This document shows, in pieces, positions 6,211 to 13,235 of a stretch of 13,462 nt of DNA. A program made the position numbers and the translations under genes. Position 1 is the first letter of the stretch. Each line of letters opens with the position of its first letter. The notes under the pieces were generated by a model. It was not told where the DNA came from. It made no database searches and saw only the letters and a program-made list of their open reading frames with translations. The DNA comes from an uncultured Trueperaceae bacterium (GTDB lineage Bacteria > Deinococcota > Deinococci > Deinococcales > Trueperaceae): the NCBI GenBank assembly GCA_937907415.1, contig CALCHY010000089.1, positions 1 through 13,462 on the forward strand. Reading direction: 5' to 3'.

Positions 6211-6236
6211 CAGATATCCGTATATACGGATATCTG
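6211..6236. promoter_or_regulatory. 26-bp perfect palindrome upstream of parA: candidate operator/parS
   Basis: Every position from 6211 to 6236 is symmetric about 6223/6224. The core is ATATCC-GTATATAC-GGATAT with CAG/CTG ends. It ends 18 bp before the parA GTG and lies in the upstream region where a promoter is expected. Type Ib partition centromeres normally hold several direct repeats; here I see one long palindrome and one related site at 5176-5194. Confidence 0.75.
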
Positions 6237-6246
6237 TTCAGGAGGA

Positions 6247-6278
6247 GATAGGAGGGCATGATGTGTGGCCATCCTATC
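6247..6278. promoter_or_regulatory. Imperfect inverted repeat between parA and the primase gene
   Basis: GATAGGAGGGC (6247-6257) and GCCATCCTATC (6268-6278) are complementary at 10 of 11 positions, with a 10-nt loop. It has no T-tract. It may be an operator for the parA set or part of the 3' end of the primase transcript. Confidence 0.4.
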
Positions 6279-6343
6279 CCCTTATTCGGTTGTCAGGCGG
6301 CCTGAGGTGCTTACTGCGTTGGAAGTTGCGAGTCGTGCGATAA

Positions 6344-6373
6344 ACGCGATAGCGCGCACAAGCGCTATCGCGT
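6344..6373 (-). terminator. 12-bp perfect inverted repeat after primase-helicase gene
   Basis: ACGCGATAGCGC (6344-6355) and GCGCTATCGCGT (6362-6373) are perfectly complementary around a 6-nt loop. It lies 31 bp after the stop of the primase-helicase gene. On that strand it is followed by TTTATCG, a poor T-tract. Probably the terminator of the 12491-6405 operon, but its perfect symmetry would also suit a protein-binding or resolution site. Confidence 0.55.
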
Positions 6374-6404
6374 ACGCCTTCCTTTCGGCTGAGGGATAGG
6401 TGCG

Positions 6405-9400
6405 TCACTTGCTGCCTCCCCTGAGCCTGCGTGCCTTGCTCATGTATCTCGTCTTTGTCTCCTGGTAAGTGCAGATCGAGACAAACGGGCACTCGTTGCA
6501 ATTCTGAATGTCTAAGCAGAAGGAGGCTGCTTCACGAACTTCTGTGGGCAGAGGCTCGCCACGAGCTCTGAGCTGTTCCATAACGCCGGCAACAAACTCT
6601 TCTGTAGGTCGGTAGAGGCGTGGTTGGTCGGCACCCAGAAAGCGGGGGCGGCGGTCCTTTCCCGCTTCCACCCAGCCGTTAACCTTGAGCATGGATCCCA
6701 GCCGCTGCATGTCTTCCCAAGGGGCGACATCGGTGGTGCGTGCTTTACCCCAACTTGGTCCTGCGAGCGTGGCCGCCTCGAACGCCAGGTGGGTGGATTG
6801 CACCTCTTTCGTGTAACCCTGCGCCACCAGGTTGGTCAGGGCGTCGCGGACTATTCCCTCGGCATTCTCCTCCGAGTCTTCAACGTGGACCTGCTGAGCT
6901 CGAACGGCAGCGTGGAAGTCTGCGGTAAGGGTCGGATGGTCGATCACGCTGCATAGAATCCGTATCGGTCGGGTGATCTCAGCGAAGCGGTCTGTAGGGG
7001 GAGGGTCTGCTTCGATCGCCGCGTGGAGGGTTTCCGCGTTCTCAAAGGCCCAGATGTGCAACTCGTCTCGCAACCGAGTGAGGTCCAGATCATGGGGAGC
7101 TGGGGGCAGCTTGTAGCCGGCTGGGGCTTTGCGGGTTGGAATGATGTAGGTGCGGGCCTCAACGAGGCTGTCGGCCTCTGACGTGCTAGAGATGATCTTC
7201 ATGCCGAAGAAGTTGAGCTCTTCGACGGCATTGTCCGCGTTGACGTTGGTCACCATGCGAACGGCGGTCGATTTCTTGTAGCCGACCTTGATGACCTGCT
7301 TGATGGTGGAGAAGGCGGAGTCCTCACCTCCACGTCGGCCGTGCTTGCCGATGGACTCGAGGTCATCAAATACCGCTAGTCCGCCGCGCTCGTCGAGAGC
7401 TCGAACAATCGTGACGCCGCTCGTTTCACCGGAGATCATGTGGGCGTTACACCCAAGATTGAGTAACGCAGTGAGAACCTGGCTCTTGCCGGTTCCGCCA
7501 GGGCCACGAAGATGAACGTAGCCAACCGCGTCGAACATGTGCTGAACGTAACTAACGAGGGTTGCGAGGATTAGGACGCTGTAGTCGCAGTCTCGGGGTA
7601 AAAGCACAACAGAGCGGAGGTAGGCGTACATTTGGTCGATGACCTGGTGGATTGTGAGGGTGGCCGCCGAGCCACCCTTGGCCTTCGCGCCGATGAAGCG
7701 GTTAATCGCATCCAGGCTCCAGGTGGCCCAGCGACTAGTGCTCGGGGACCTCCAGATGAGGGTCCCGTCGCTGAGCGCGAGGAAGCGACGGCTCTTCGGC
7801 GTTCCTTTAGGCGCCGGCAGGTAGTCCCAGTTGAGGCGTTGGCCGTCGCTTCGCAAGACGTAAGTGACCTCATGGACGGTGTCAATCTGCGTTCCATCTT
7901 CGAGGCGCTCGATTCCGCGACGTCCGACAGAGTAGGGATAGTACAGGAACGGTGTGCCGTTCCGCCCCTTTGCGAAGGCGTTAGCAACGCTGATGCGGAC
8001 GGGCTGAAACTCGGTGGCGTTGGGGTCGTCTGCGTAGGCTTCGACCCTCTGTACATCGGTTGCAAAGTCGGTCTTAGGAGCAGCTTCGATAAGCACGGCG
8101 AGTTGCTCCGCCGTGCCGGCCTGGGCTTGGAACCACTCTACCCAGCTCGTGTCGGGGTTAGGCGGGGCAAGCCGGTAGGTATCGGTTCGAAGGGCGCTGA
8201 CTATGTCCTGCGCGAAACGTTCGCCGGCCGGCGTGCTCGGCATTCCCAAGTAGATGTGCTCGAAAGCGTCGAACATTGAGGTGGATCCGTATGGACCCAC
8301 TTTCGCCTTCCAGGCTTCAGGGATTTCGTGAGCGGTGGAGCTGCATATCACGGCTAGGCGGTCGCCGAGTGAGCTGGCAGTGATCTCCTGGCGGATTCTC
8401 CACGCCTCGAGAGGGTTCTCGACGATGAGAATGCCGGTAGCTGTAGAGGGCGTGTACGCCCAGTAAGTGGAAGCCTCTCCTGGCGTCCAGTGAGTAGCGC
8501 TAACGCCCTGTGTGACGCCTGGAATGGCAACGCGCCCTAGCCGCGAAAGCGCATTGCCGTCGATGTCTCGGAGCGGATAGGTAAGGGCGTCGTGGACAGC
8601 GTTTGCCTTCTTACCCCTGTAGATCGTTAGACCCAGGGCGTAGCGTTCGATTGTGGCCATCGCCAGACCGTTTACATCTATTAGCCAACCCAGGGCGTCA
8701 TCGTTCAGCTTGAGAGCCCTAGCGTGTTTGCGCAACGTATCGTCGCTGGCACGTTTCTCTGTCGGCATGGCTACGGGAACAGGAGCAGCTCGAGGAACTG
8801 CTTTTCCTGCGCTTAGGGCGCTTTGAAGCGTTGCCTCGATGCGAGGCTCTTCCATCCCGGTTGCGTTGGCGGCTTCAAGCATGATGGCGATGCCTTCGTG
8901 CTCATCAACTTCGCCACCCCCGATGAGCTGAGCGACGCCGTACATCTCGCGATTGAAGGTTGTGTTGCGTGCTCCTCGGGGAGCGGACCGCGTCGCCATC
9001 GCAGCTCGTTCGAGAGCTGCCCGCCCATAGGGAGTGGTGCCTTGATGGCTGAGGCGCTTCCGAGCAATGAGGGTCGTACCAGAGGCAGGGCGCATTATCG
9101 CAGCTTCTTTGCGCGTAGGCGGCAACCATTCCAGGAGTTGGCTGCTGGTGTAAACGCGCTCTGCTTCCTCAAACCGCACGGTCACGGGAAACGGATCGTT
9201 GGGATCCTTCTGGTGCAGAAGACCAGGAACGCGCCCAAGGGCAGTGAGCATGGCAACCGAAGGGTCGGCCTGGTGCCGCTCCGCGAGGCGCAGCGCAATC
9301 GTCTTGTAGCGGCGCTCGTCTACTGGTTCCCCCTCGGATGGGGCATACCAATAGACGTGCAAACCGTTCCTGCTTTCGACGACAGCGGAGGGCGGCGCGA

Positions 9401-9731
9401 GGTCATCTTCGAGGAGCTCCCGTAAGCGGGCGTCCTTATCGCCAGGATCGGTGAGGTGATCGATATCTACGAACCAAGCGCGGATCGATGTGACGTCGTT
9501 CTTGGTGCGGCCTTCGCCGTTCGTTGCGTTGACGCTGAACCAAACAGCCGCGCCTTTCTGGTTCCACTCGACCAAGCGCTTTACGAAGCGATCGTCCCTT
9601 AGATCTCCCGTGAAGTGCTGCGGAGGTATGAGGTTCCTATCCGCTACGTCATCGGCAATCTGAATCGTTACTTGGTCCTTGAGAAGCCTCAGCGAGGCAA
9701 CGCTAGGCATGGTGAGAGCCGCCGGATTCAT
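6405..9731 (-). CDS. Replication primase-helicase: AEP primase, degenerate TOPRIM, P-loop ATPase, C-terminal Cys cluster
   Basis: This 1108-residue protein probably initiates and primes replication of the element. Residues 60-205 look like an archaeo-eukaryotic primase of the RepB/primpol type: WFVDID (catalytic D89, D91), NGLHVYWY (H125), then RVPG and HQKDP (167-177). Residues 335-515 resemble the DnaG-type TOPRIM region (YALGL, YPLRDIDG, ILIVENPLEAW with E438), but the expected DxDxAG is MPSTPAG (497-503), so the acidic pair is lost. Residues 690-870 form a P-loop ATPase: Walker A RGPGGTGKS (742-750), Walker B LAVFDD (785-790) and a sensor Asn at VTNVN, as in SF3/AAA+ plasmid helicases. 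The tail has C1072, C1078, C1081 and C1087 (C-x5-C-x2-C-x5-C). The ATG overlaps the upstream recombinase stop (ATGA). The domain calls are from motifs; the combination is unusual. Confidence 0.88.
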   Translation of the reverse strand: MNPAALTMPSVASLRLLKDQVTIQIADDVADRNLIPPQHFTGDLRDDRFVKRLVEWNQKGAAVWFSVNATNGEGRTKNDVTSIRAWFVDIDHLTDPGDKDARLRELLEDDLAPPSAVVESRNGLHVYWYAPSEGEPVDERRYKTIALRLAERHQADPSVAMLTALGRVPGLLHQKDPNDPFPVTVRFEEAERVYTSSQLLEWLPPTRKEAAIMRPASGTTLIARKRLSHQGTTPYGRAALERAAMATRSAPRGARNTTFNREMYGVAQLIGGGEVDEHEGIAIMLEAANATGMEEPRIEATLQSALSAGKAVPRAAPVPVAMPTEKRASDDTLRKHARALKLNDDALGWLIDVNGLAMATIERYALGLTIYRGKKANAVHDALTYPLRDIDGNALSRLGRVAIPGVTQGVSATHWTPGEASTYWAYTPSTATGILIVENPLEAWRIRQEITASSLGDRLAVICSSTAHEIPEAWKAKVGPYGSTSMFDAFEHIYLGMPSTPAGERFAQDIVSALRTDTYRLAPPNPDTSWVEWFQAQAGTAEQLAVLIEAAPKTDFATDVQRVEAYADDPNATEFQPVRISVANAFAKGRNGTPFLYYPYSVGRRGIERLEDGTQIDTVHEVTYVLRSDGQRLNWDYLPAPKGTPKSRRFLALSDGTLIWRSPSTSRWATWSLDAINRFIGAKAKGGSAATLTIHQVIDQMYAYLRSVVLLPRDCDYSVLILATLVSYVQHMFDAVGYVHLRGPGGTGKSQVLTALLNLGCNAHMISGETSGVTIVRALDERGGLAVFDDLESIGKHGRRGGEDSAFSTIKQVIKVGYKKSTAVRMVTNVNADNAVEELNFFGMKIISSTSEADSLVEARTYIIPTRKAPAGYKLPPAPHDLDLTRLRDELHIWAFENAETLHAAIEADPPPTDRFAEITRPIRILCSVIDHPTLTADFHAAVRAQQVHVEDSEENAEGIVRDALTNLVAQGYTKEVQSTHLAFEAATLAGPSWGKARTTDVAPWEDMQRLGSMLKVNGWVEAGKDRRPRFLGADQPRLYRPTEEFVAGVMEQLRARGEPLPTEVREAASFCLDIQNCNECPFVSICTYQETKTRYMSKARRLRGGSK

Positions 9732-10636
9732 GGCCGGAATTCCTCTGGTATGCGCAGGTGGTTTTCGCTGAGGGCGAGCCGGTCACCGGGCAGGAAGTCG
9801 GCGTAATGCTCCTCGACGCTCTTTTCGGTGTCTAACAGGCGCCAAGCTGCGGCGCTGAAGGAGGCAGTGGCTTTCACTAGGTGGGTCGCGACGATGTGAC
9901 GGTAAACGTGCACCGCCGCCGGGGAAACCCCTTCGAGTTGAAGGCCCCGCCCTCCTACGCATAGAAAGTCGGCTTGCCAGTTGATCAACCTCTGGTGAAG
10001 CCAGTCGTAGTTGGGGCGCCCGCCCCTGGTGTTCGTCATCAGGAAATCGTGCGCCTCATCGCCCCTGGCGATTAGATGGGGGCGCACTTCGTCCAGATAG
10101 GTGGTGAGGATCGGCTCAAATTCGATGGGCAGCCGGTCGATGATGTGGGGGGTCTTTGACGCCTTGAGGTATCGATTCTTGACCGCATTCTTAAGCTCAG
10201 CGATCGGCACCACAATGGAGTAACGGCTGTACTCCCCATCTGGGGCGCTCCCTACGCAGAGGGACTCGGTTGCCAACGCTGGAGACGGGCTGCCGTAGAG
10301 AACCCGCATCGCGGGCCAATGCTTGGCCCTTAAGGGGAAGTGAGCCAGGAGTGCGCTTTGTAGGGTTATCTGGTACAGCTCGTGTTGCCACTCCGCGGTT
10401 AGATCTCCGCACTCCGCAAACGCCATCTGATGAGCCTGGTGCAGCACATCAAGAGGCCGTTCCATCTGTAGGATTGGCGCCACCAAGGCAAGGGCGTCTC
10501 TCGAGCTGGGCGAGCGTTTCAAGGTTTGTCTTCTAAGCCGGGCGTCTTCCTTGTGCTCACTCGCATAGCCGTACATGCGGGCAACGAGCCATTCGTTGAA
10601 GGTGCGCGGGTTAGGTAGCGGCGACGTCCCCCTCAT
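9728..10636 (-). CDS. Tyrosine recombinase catalytic-domain protein
   Basis: This 302-residue protein carries the catalytic residues of tyrosine recombinases/phage integrases. R103 lies in a box-I-like segment (FPLRAKHWPAMR), and Lys158 or Lys161 is the candidate β-hairpin lysine. H243-x2-R246 is box II (HVYRHIVATHLV), and Y278 in SVEEHYADF is the nucleophile. R246 to Y278 is 32 residues, as in λ Int (31). The position normally His/Trp (LLGH) reads LLDT, a replacement seen in some integrase groups. The N-terminal ~75 residues do not form a clear core-binding domain, which may be supplied by the protein encoded 2 bp upstream. Its stop overlaps the primase-helicase start. It may integrate the element, resolve dimers or process replication intermediates. 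Confidence 0.82.
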   Translation of the reverse strand: MRGTSPLPNPRTFNEWLVARMYGYASEHKEDARLRRQTLKRSPSSRDALALVAPILQMERPLDVLHQAHQMAFAECGDLTAEWQHELYQITLQSALLAHFPLRAKHWPAMRVLYGSPSPALATESLCVGSAPDGEYSRYSIVVPIAELKNAVKNRYLKASKTPHIIDRLPIEFEPILTTYLDEVRPHLIARGDEAHDFLMTNTRGGRPNYDWLHQRLINWQADFLCVGGRGLQLEGVSPAAVHVYRHIVATHLVKATASFSAAAWRLLDTEKSVEEHYADFLPGDRLALSENHLRIPEEFRP

Positions 10637-10638
10637 GC

Positions 10639-12090
10639 CTACGCGACCTTCCTGTGCGCGAGCTCCCTCTCAAGCAGGGCGGCCGTCGGAACTTCCCTCA
10701 TGGCCAGCGCTTCGAGGTGGGTCAAGTACTTGGGACTGAGCCGTCTCCGATACAGATCCGGCAGGCGGTCGAGGATGTGCGGGTGCTGAATCAGGAACCC
10801 GTGGACCGGGTGGTTGAGCGAGGCGATCTGAATCCACAACTGCTTAACGCCGCTATTTTCCGCAAGGGACCGGACATTACTCCTCCAGTCAACCCAAGGC
10901 CTGACGAGTTCCGGAACTGCGGTAAGCGCCAGCGTCAGGCCCTCCCATCGGCCGCCGTAACCAAGCTGCATCCGCTCTTCCCTCGTGGGGCTGTCTCCGA
11001 TGAGGCCCTTGGCTCGTGCTTGCTGCTCGCTTGGAAGGACATACCACCCAAGGAAAGAACCAAGGACCGCCAGTGCGTTTCTCTGCGACTCCTTGGAACG
11101 CCAGCGCGCACTGTCAGGACGCCGAAGGTCGAGGACGACGGTGTCCGTCTTGAATGCAACGAGCTCACGTATTTCCTCGCGAAGGGTCTCAGGAACCTCC
11201 TCCCCGAAGTTGTCAGGCTCTAGACCAAGCGAGTAGCGCAGCGTGTTCTGGAGCCGCCTTTGCAGGACGTTGTCGGTCATCACGCGTTCAGTGGCTTGGC
11301 GAAGTAGTTCATCCTGCCGTTCTCGAGGAAGCACCTGGAAGTTATGAGGTAGCAGGAGTTTCACGGCTCGCCGGAGATGGGGCGTGTTGACCCGCTCGTC
11401 GAAGCGGGAAGGGTGACAAAAATTGCCGGATTTCCGGACTCGATGGATGCGGGACGTGAACGTTCCAGGGGCAAGGGTCGCGAATCTCTCGAGTTTTGTT
11501 AGCGCCCCATAGTCGCTAGGCACGAACTCTTGGTTTCCCCAGCGCATGAGGGTACGGCGTTGGATGCCGCTGAGTTCAGCGAGATCCTTGTAGGTTGCGT
11601 CTAAACGCTCTCGCTCCCGCTGAATTACCAAGGCGACTGCTTCCCGAAGGTTATCCGGCAGGTTTTGTGTCCTCAGGAGGCGTTGGTGGGTCTCTACCCA
11701 CCAACGCAGGTGGGCACGATACCCACTCTTCGTCGAGGGCTGTACGCCCAGCACACCCACGTAGCTCTCAATGCCCCGACCGTTGTCATACAGCTCGGGT
11801 CCAATGGAGTCGCTTTCCTCGAGCCCATGATGGCGGAGAAAGGCTCGAAGGGTCGATATCCGATTAGGGAGCTGGCTTCTCCGTGGTGTTTCCTCACCCG
11901 TGTAGGTGGAATCATTCCACTCGTCAAGCTGGCCAGCATAGGCGAGGAGTTTTTCGTAGGTGGGCATTGCCCCTATGCGCCTCCAGAGGTACGCCTCCCC
12001 TTGCAATGGGGAAGCCACGTCGGGCAAACTAGGGGCAGACGAGCAAGTCCAGCCCTTCAATGTGTCCGGTGTGTCCAGCACCGGGCACAC
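10639..12090 (-). CDS. Large HTH/core-binding-like protein, probable partner of the tyrosine recombinase
   Basis: The open frame allows 483 residues from GTG 12090. An alternative ATG at 11967 (442 residues, MPTYEKLLAYAG) has AGGGG just upstream and would leave an inverted repeat (12062-12088) in the leader; the first 41 residues look unconstrained. From the GTG, residues 75-140 resemble the helical SAM-like core-binding domain of integrases (RISTLRAFLRHHGLEESD, STKSGYRAHLRWWVETHQ). Residues 167-190 form a helix-turn-helix (YKDLAELSGIQRRTLMRWGN). Residues 260-460 are mostly helical with no motif I recognise. No catalytic R/K/H/Y set is present. The catalytic recombinase begins 2 bp after the stop, so the two may form a split recombinase with DNA recognition here and catalysis there. 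That pairing is inference. Confidence 0.7.
   Translation of the reverse strand: MCPVLDTPDTLKGWTCSSAPSLPDVASPLQGEAYLWRRIGAMPTYEKLLAYAGQLDEWNDSTYTGEETPRRSQLPNRISTLRAFLRHHGLEESDSIGPELYDNGRGIESYVGVLGVQPSTKSGYRAHLRWWVETHQRLLRTQNLPDNLREAVALVIQRERERLDATYKDLAELSGIQRRTLMRWGNQEFVPSDYGALTKLERFATLAPGTFTSRIHRVRKSGNFCHPSRFDERVNTPHLRRAVKLLLPHNFQVLPRERQDELLRQATERVMTDNVLQRRLQNTLRYSLGLEPDNFGEEVPETLREEIRELVAFKTDTVVLDLRRPDSARWRSKESQRNALAVLGSFLGWYVLPSEQQARAKGLIGDSPTREERMQLGYGGRWEGLTLALTAVPELVRPWVDWRSNVRSLAENSGVKQLWIQIASLNHPVHGFLIQHPHILDRLPDLYRRRLSPKYLTHLEALAMREVPTAALLERELAHRKVA
11996..12012. promoter_or_regulatory. Small inverted repeat before alternative start 11967
   Basis: TCCCC (11996-12000) and GGGGA (12008-12012) flank TTGCAAT. 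It lies about 28 bp upstream of ATG 11967 in the reading direction. It may be a short leader hairpin; the arms are only 5 bp, so the support is modest. Confidence 0.25.
12062..12088. promoter_or_regulatory. Inverted repeat between LexA-like gene and recombinase genes
   Basis: GTGTCCGGTG (12062-12071) and CACCGGGCAC (12079-12088) match at 9 of 10 positions around a 7-bp spacer, with a perfect CCGGTG/CACCGG core. It sits about 20 bp after the LexA-like stop and at the GTG 12090, so it could be an operator or an attenuating hairpin separating regulator and recombinase expression. Confidence 0.5.
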
Positions 12091-12107
12091 TCGTTTACCC
12101 AGGGTGA

Positions 12108-12491
12108 TTAAGCTTGACCGGCATTAACCGCCAAGCTCACAAACTTCTGCATGGTGTCTTGCTTACCGCTTTCCAGTTTCACCCCCTCCTCCAGTTGGCT
12201 TTCGACGTAATCGAGCGTCCATGAGGTAAACGAGAGGTTCCTTGCCACCCTCCGTTGTTCGGGTTTGGCCAGGTATCCCATCTGCACTAAGCGCGATACC
12301 AAGACGTGTGCCTGAGAGCGGTCCACACCAAGCTGGTCGCCGATCTCTTCGTACGTGGGCATCTCCCGGTTCTCGACGTAGTGCTTAACCACCGCTTCGA
12401 GCGCCTCGCGTTGACGTGGAGTCATACGTGGATGCGTCTCAAGGACCAGAGGGCGTACCTCAGGAGCCATTAGGCGGTGGTTATCGTTCAC
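12108..12491 (-). CDS. LexA-type winged-helix regulator lacking the protease domain
   Basis: This 127-residue protein matches the LexA DNA-binding domain: MTPRQREALEAVVKHYVE (23-40), then MPTYEEIGDQLGVDRSQAHV (44-63) and LVSRLVQMGYL (64-74). This is the LTxRQ...PPT..EIA..LG....GYL pattern. The remaining ~50 residues are too short for the S24 Ser/Lys autoprotease of true LexA, so RecA-dependent self-cleavage is not expected. Likely a repressor of this operon. GTG 12491 is 6 nt after TATAGT, with only a weak GAGAG, so a leaderless message is possible; ATG 12470 has no ribosome binding site. Three TGTTG repeats with 11-bp spacing lie over the promoter and could be its operator. Genes for the recombinase pair and the primase-helicase follow on the same strand. 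Confidence 0.85.
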   Translation of the reverse strand: MNDNHRLMAPEVRPLVLETHPRMTPRQREALEAVVKHYVENREMPTYEEIGDQLGVDRSQAHVLVSRLVQMGYLAKPEQRRVARNLSFTSWTLDYVESQLEEGVKLESGKQDTMQKFVSLAVNAGQA

Positions 12492-12497
12492 ACTCTC

Positions 12498-12503
12498 ACT
12501 ATA
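12498..12503 (-). promoter_or_regulatory. -10 box TATAGT of the LexA-like/recombinase/primase operon
   Basis: On the - strand TATAGT ends 6 nt before GTG 12491. A TTGATA at 12528-12523 is a possible -35, with a long 19-bp spacer. The short gap to the start codon suggests a leaderless transcript. Confidence 0.4.
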
Positions 12504-12514
12504 TCAGCCAATGG

Positions 12515-12541
12515 CAACAAACTATCAACAAGATGACAACA
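12515..12541. repeat. Three CAACA (TGTTG) repeats at 11-bp spacing: candidate operator
   Basis: CAACA begins at 12515, 12526 and 12537, exactly one helical turn apart, upstream of the -10 and over the probable -35 region of the LexA-like gene. A CAGCC at 12505 is a weak fourth copy. This arrangement suits a regulator binding cooperatively on one DNA face. Confidence 0.55.
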
Positions 12542-12688
12542 GCCCTTCCGGTCGTGGATCAAAACTTGCCAAAGGGTTGAGTGGAGTGGTGGACTCGCTG
12601 ACTCAGCAGCCACGCTTGGGAATCATTTGTAGCGTCGTTAACGCACAAACAAGCAATCTCTAGTCTTGAGTCGCCTCTTACCTTATAT

Positions 12689-12711
12689 GAGTCGGCGCAA
12701 AAAGCCGACTC
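12689..12711. repeat. Perfect inverted repeat GAGTCGGC / GCCGACTC
   Basis: The arms at 12689-12696 and 12704-12711 are perfectly complementary with a 7-nt A-rich spacer. On the - strand the spacer supplies T's in the loop rather than after the stem, so this is not an ordinary terminator. More likely a paired protein-binding site belonging to the GAGTCG cluster. Confidence 0.5.
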
Positions 12712-12979
12712 TAGGACAGCCAACTCAAAAGATGACGTGCCGACTCGCATAGCGACTCAGTCAGTGAACCTTATTAATCCCTCTTTAAAGGGAAATACTA
12801 CTACCTCAAAATCTCATCATCTAGAGCCCACTCATTTAGTATCTCTTCAAAAAATGGCTGCTAGACGGCTTTATCTAGGTTTCTGAGTCGGCTTACTTCC
12901 TTCCTAGCTCTAGTAAAATAAATCTTCTCGCAATTTGTTCTCTCTCGCTTTTATGCCACTGTATGTCCCATGAGTAGGC

Positions 12980-13021
12980 CTGTGAAGAGGGCCTTCTTGC
13001 AGAATGGCTCCAGCTTCACAG
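12980..13021. repeat. Inverted CTGTGAAG / CTTCACAG pair
   Basis: CTGTGAAG (12980-12987) and CTTCACAG (13014-13021) are perfect complements, with an inner GCC/GGC match making a longer imperfect stem. The same octamer recurs at 13104-13111, and a 7-of-8 inverse copy at 13189-13196. Confidence 0.45.
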
Positions 13022-13235
13022 CGGCACCTAGAAAAGCTCGTTCTAGACACGCCCCTAGTGGCGAGACGTTCCCGGTTTCCGGCTTGGTAAGTTGGCGGTT
13101 TTCCTGTGAAGGGGGGTCAGATAAATACGTCTAGGACGACATTAAGTTTTTCTCGCCCATTGCCTTGAGTTGGGAGTGTAAAGGCTCGTTTCACAGCGCG
13201 TTCTTACAGGGCTTTTTGTTCCACACAAAATTACT

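Larger units (their letters stand above)
12542..13235. other. Long non-coding region with clustered repeats; candidate origin or structured RNA
   Basis: No frame here looks coding. GAGTCG/CGACTC-type hexamers cluster in both orientations: GACTCG 12592, GAGTCG 12668, GAGTCGGC 12689, GCCGACTC 12704 and 12739, CGACTC 12753, GAGTCGGC 12885. The stretch 12770-12960 is AT-richer than the genes and includes CTTTAAAG. CTGTGAAG or its complement occurs at 12980, 13014 and 13104, with TTTCACAG at 13189. Repeats beside an AT-rich stretch and a replication operon suggest an origin; the terminator at 13236 suggests a rightward RNA. Neither is proven. Confidence 0.45.

Noticed and set aside
6258..6303. Tiny + strand frame (ATG ATG TGT...) after GGAGG-like sequence
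   Set aside because: It encodes about 15 residues within an inverted repeat, with no downstream + strand gene; the purine-rich run is more simply one arm of the repeat.
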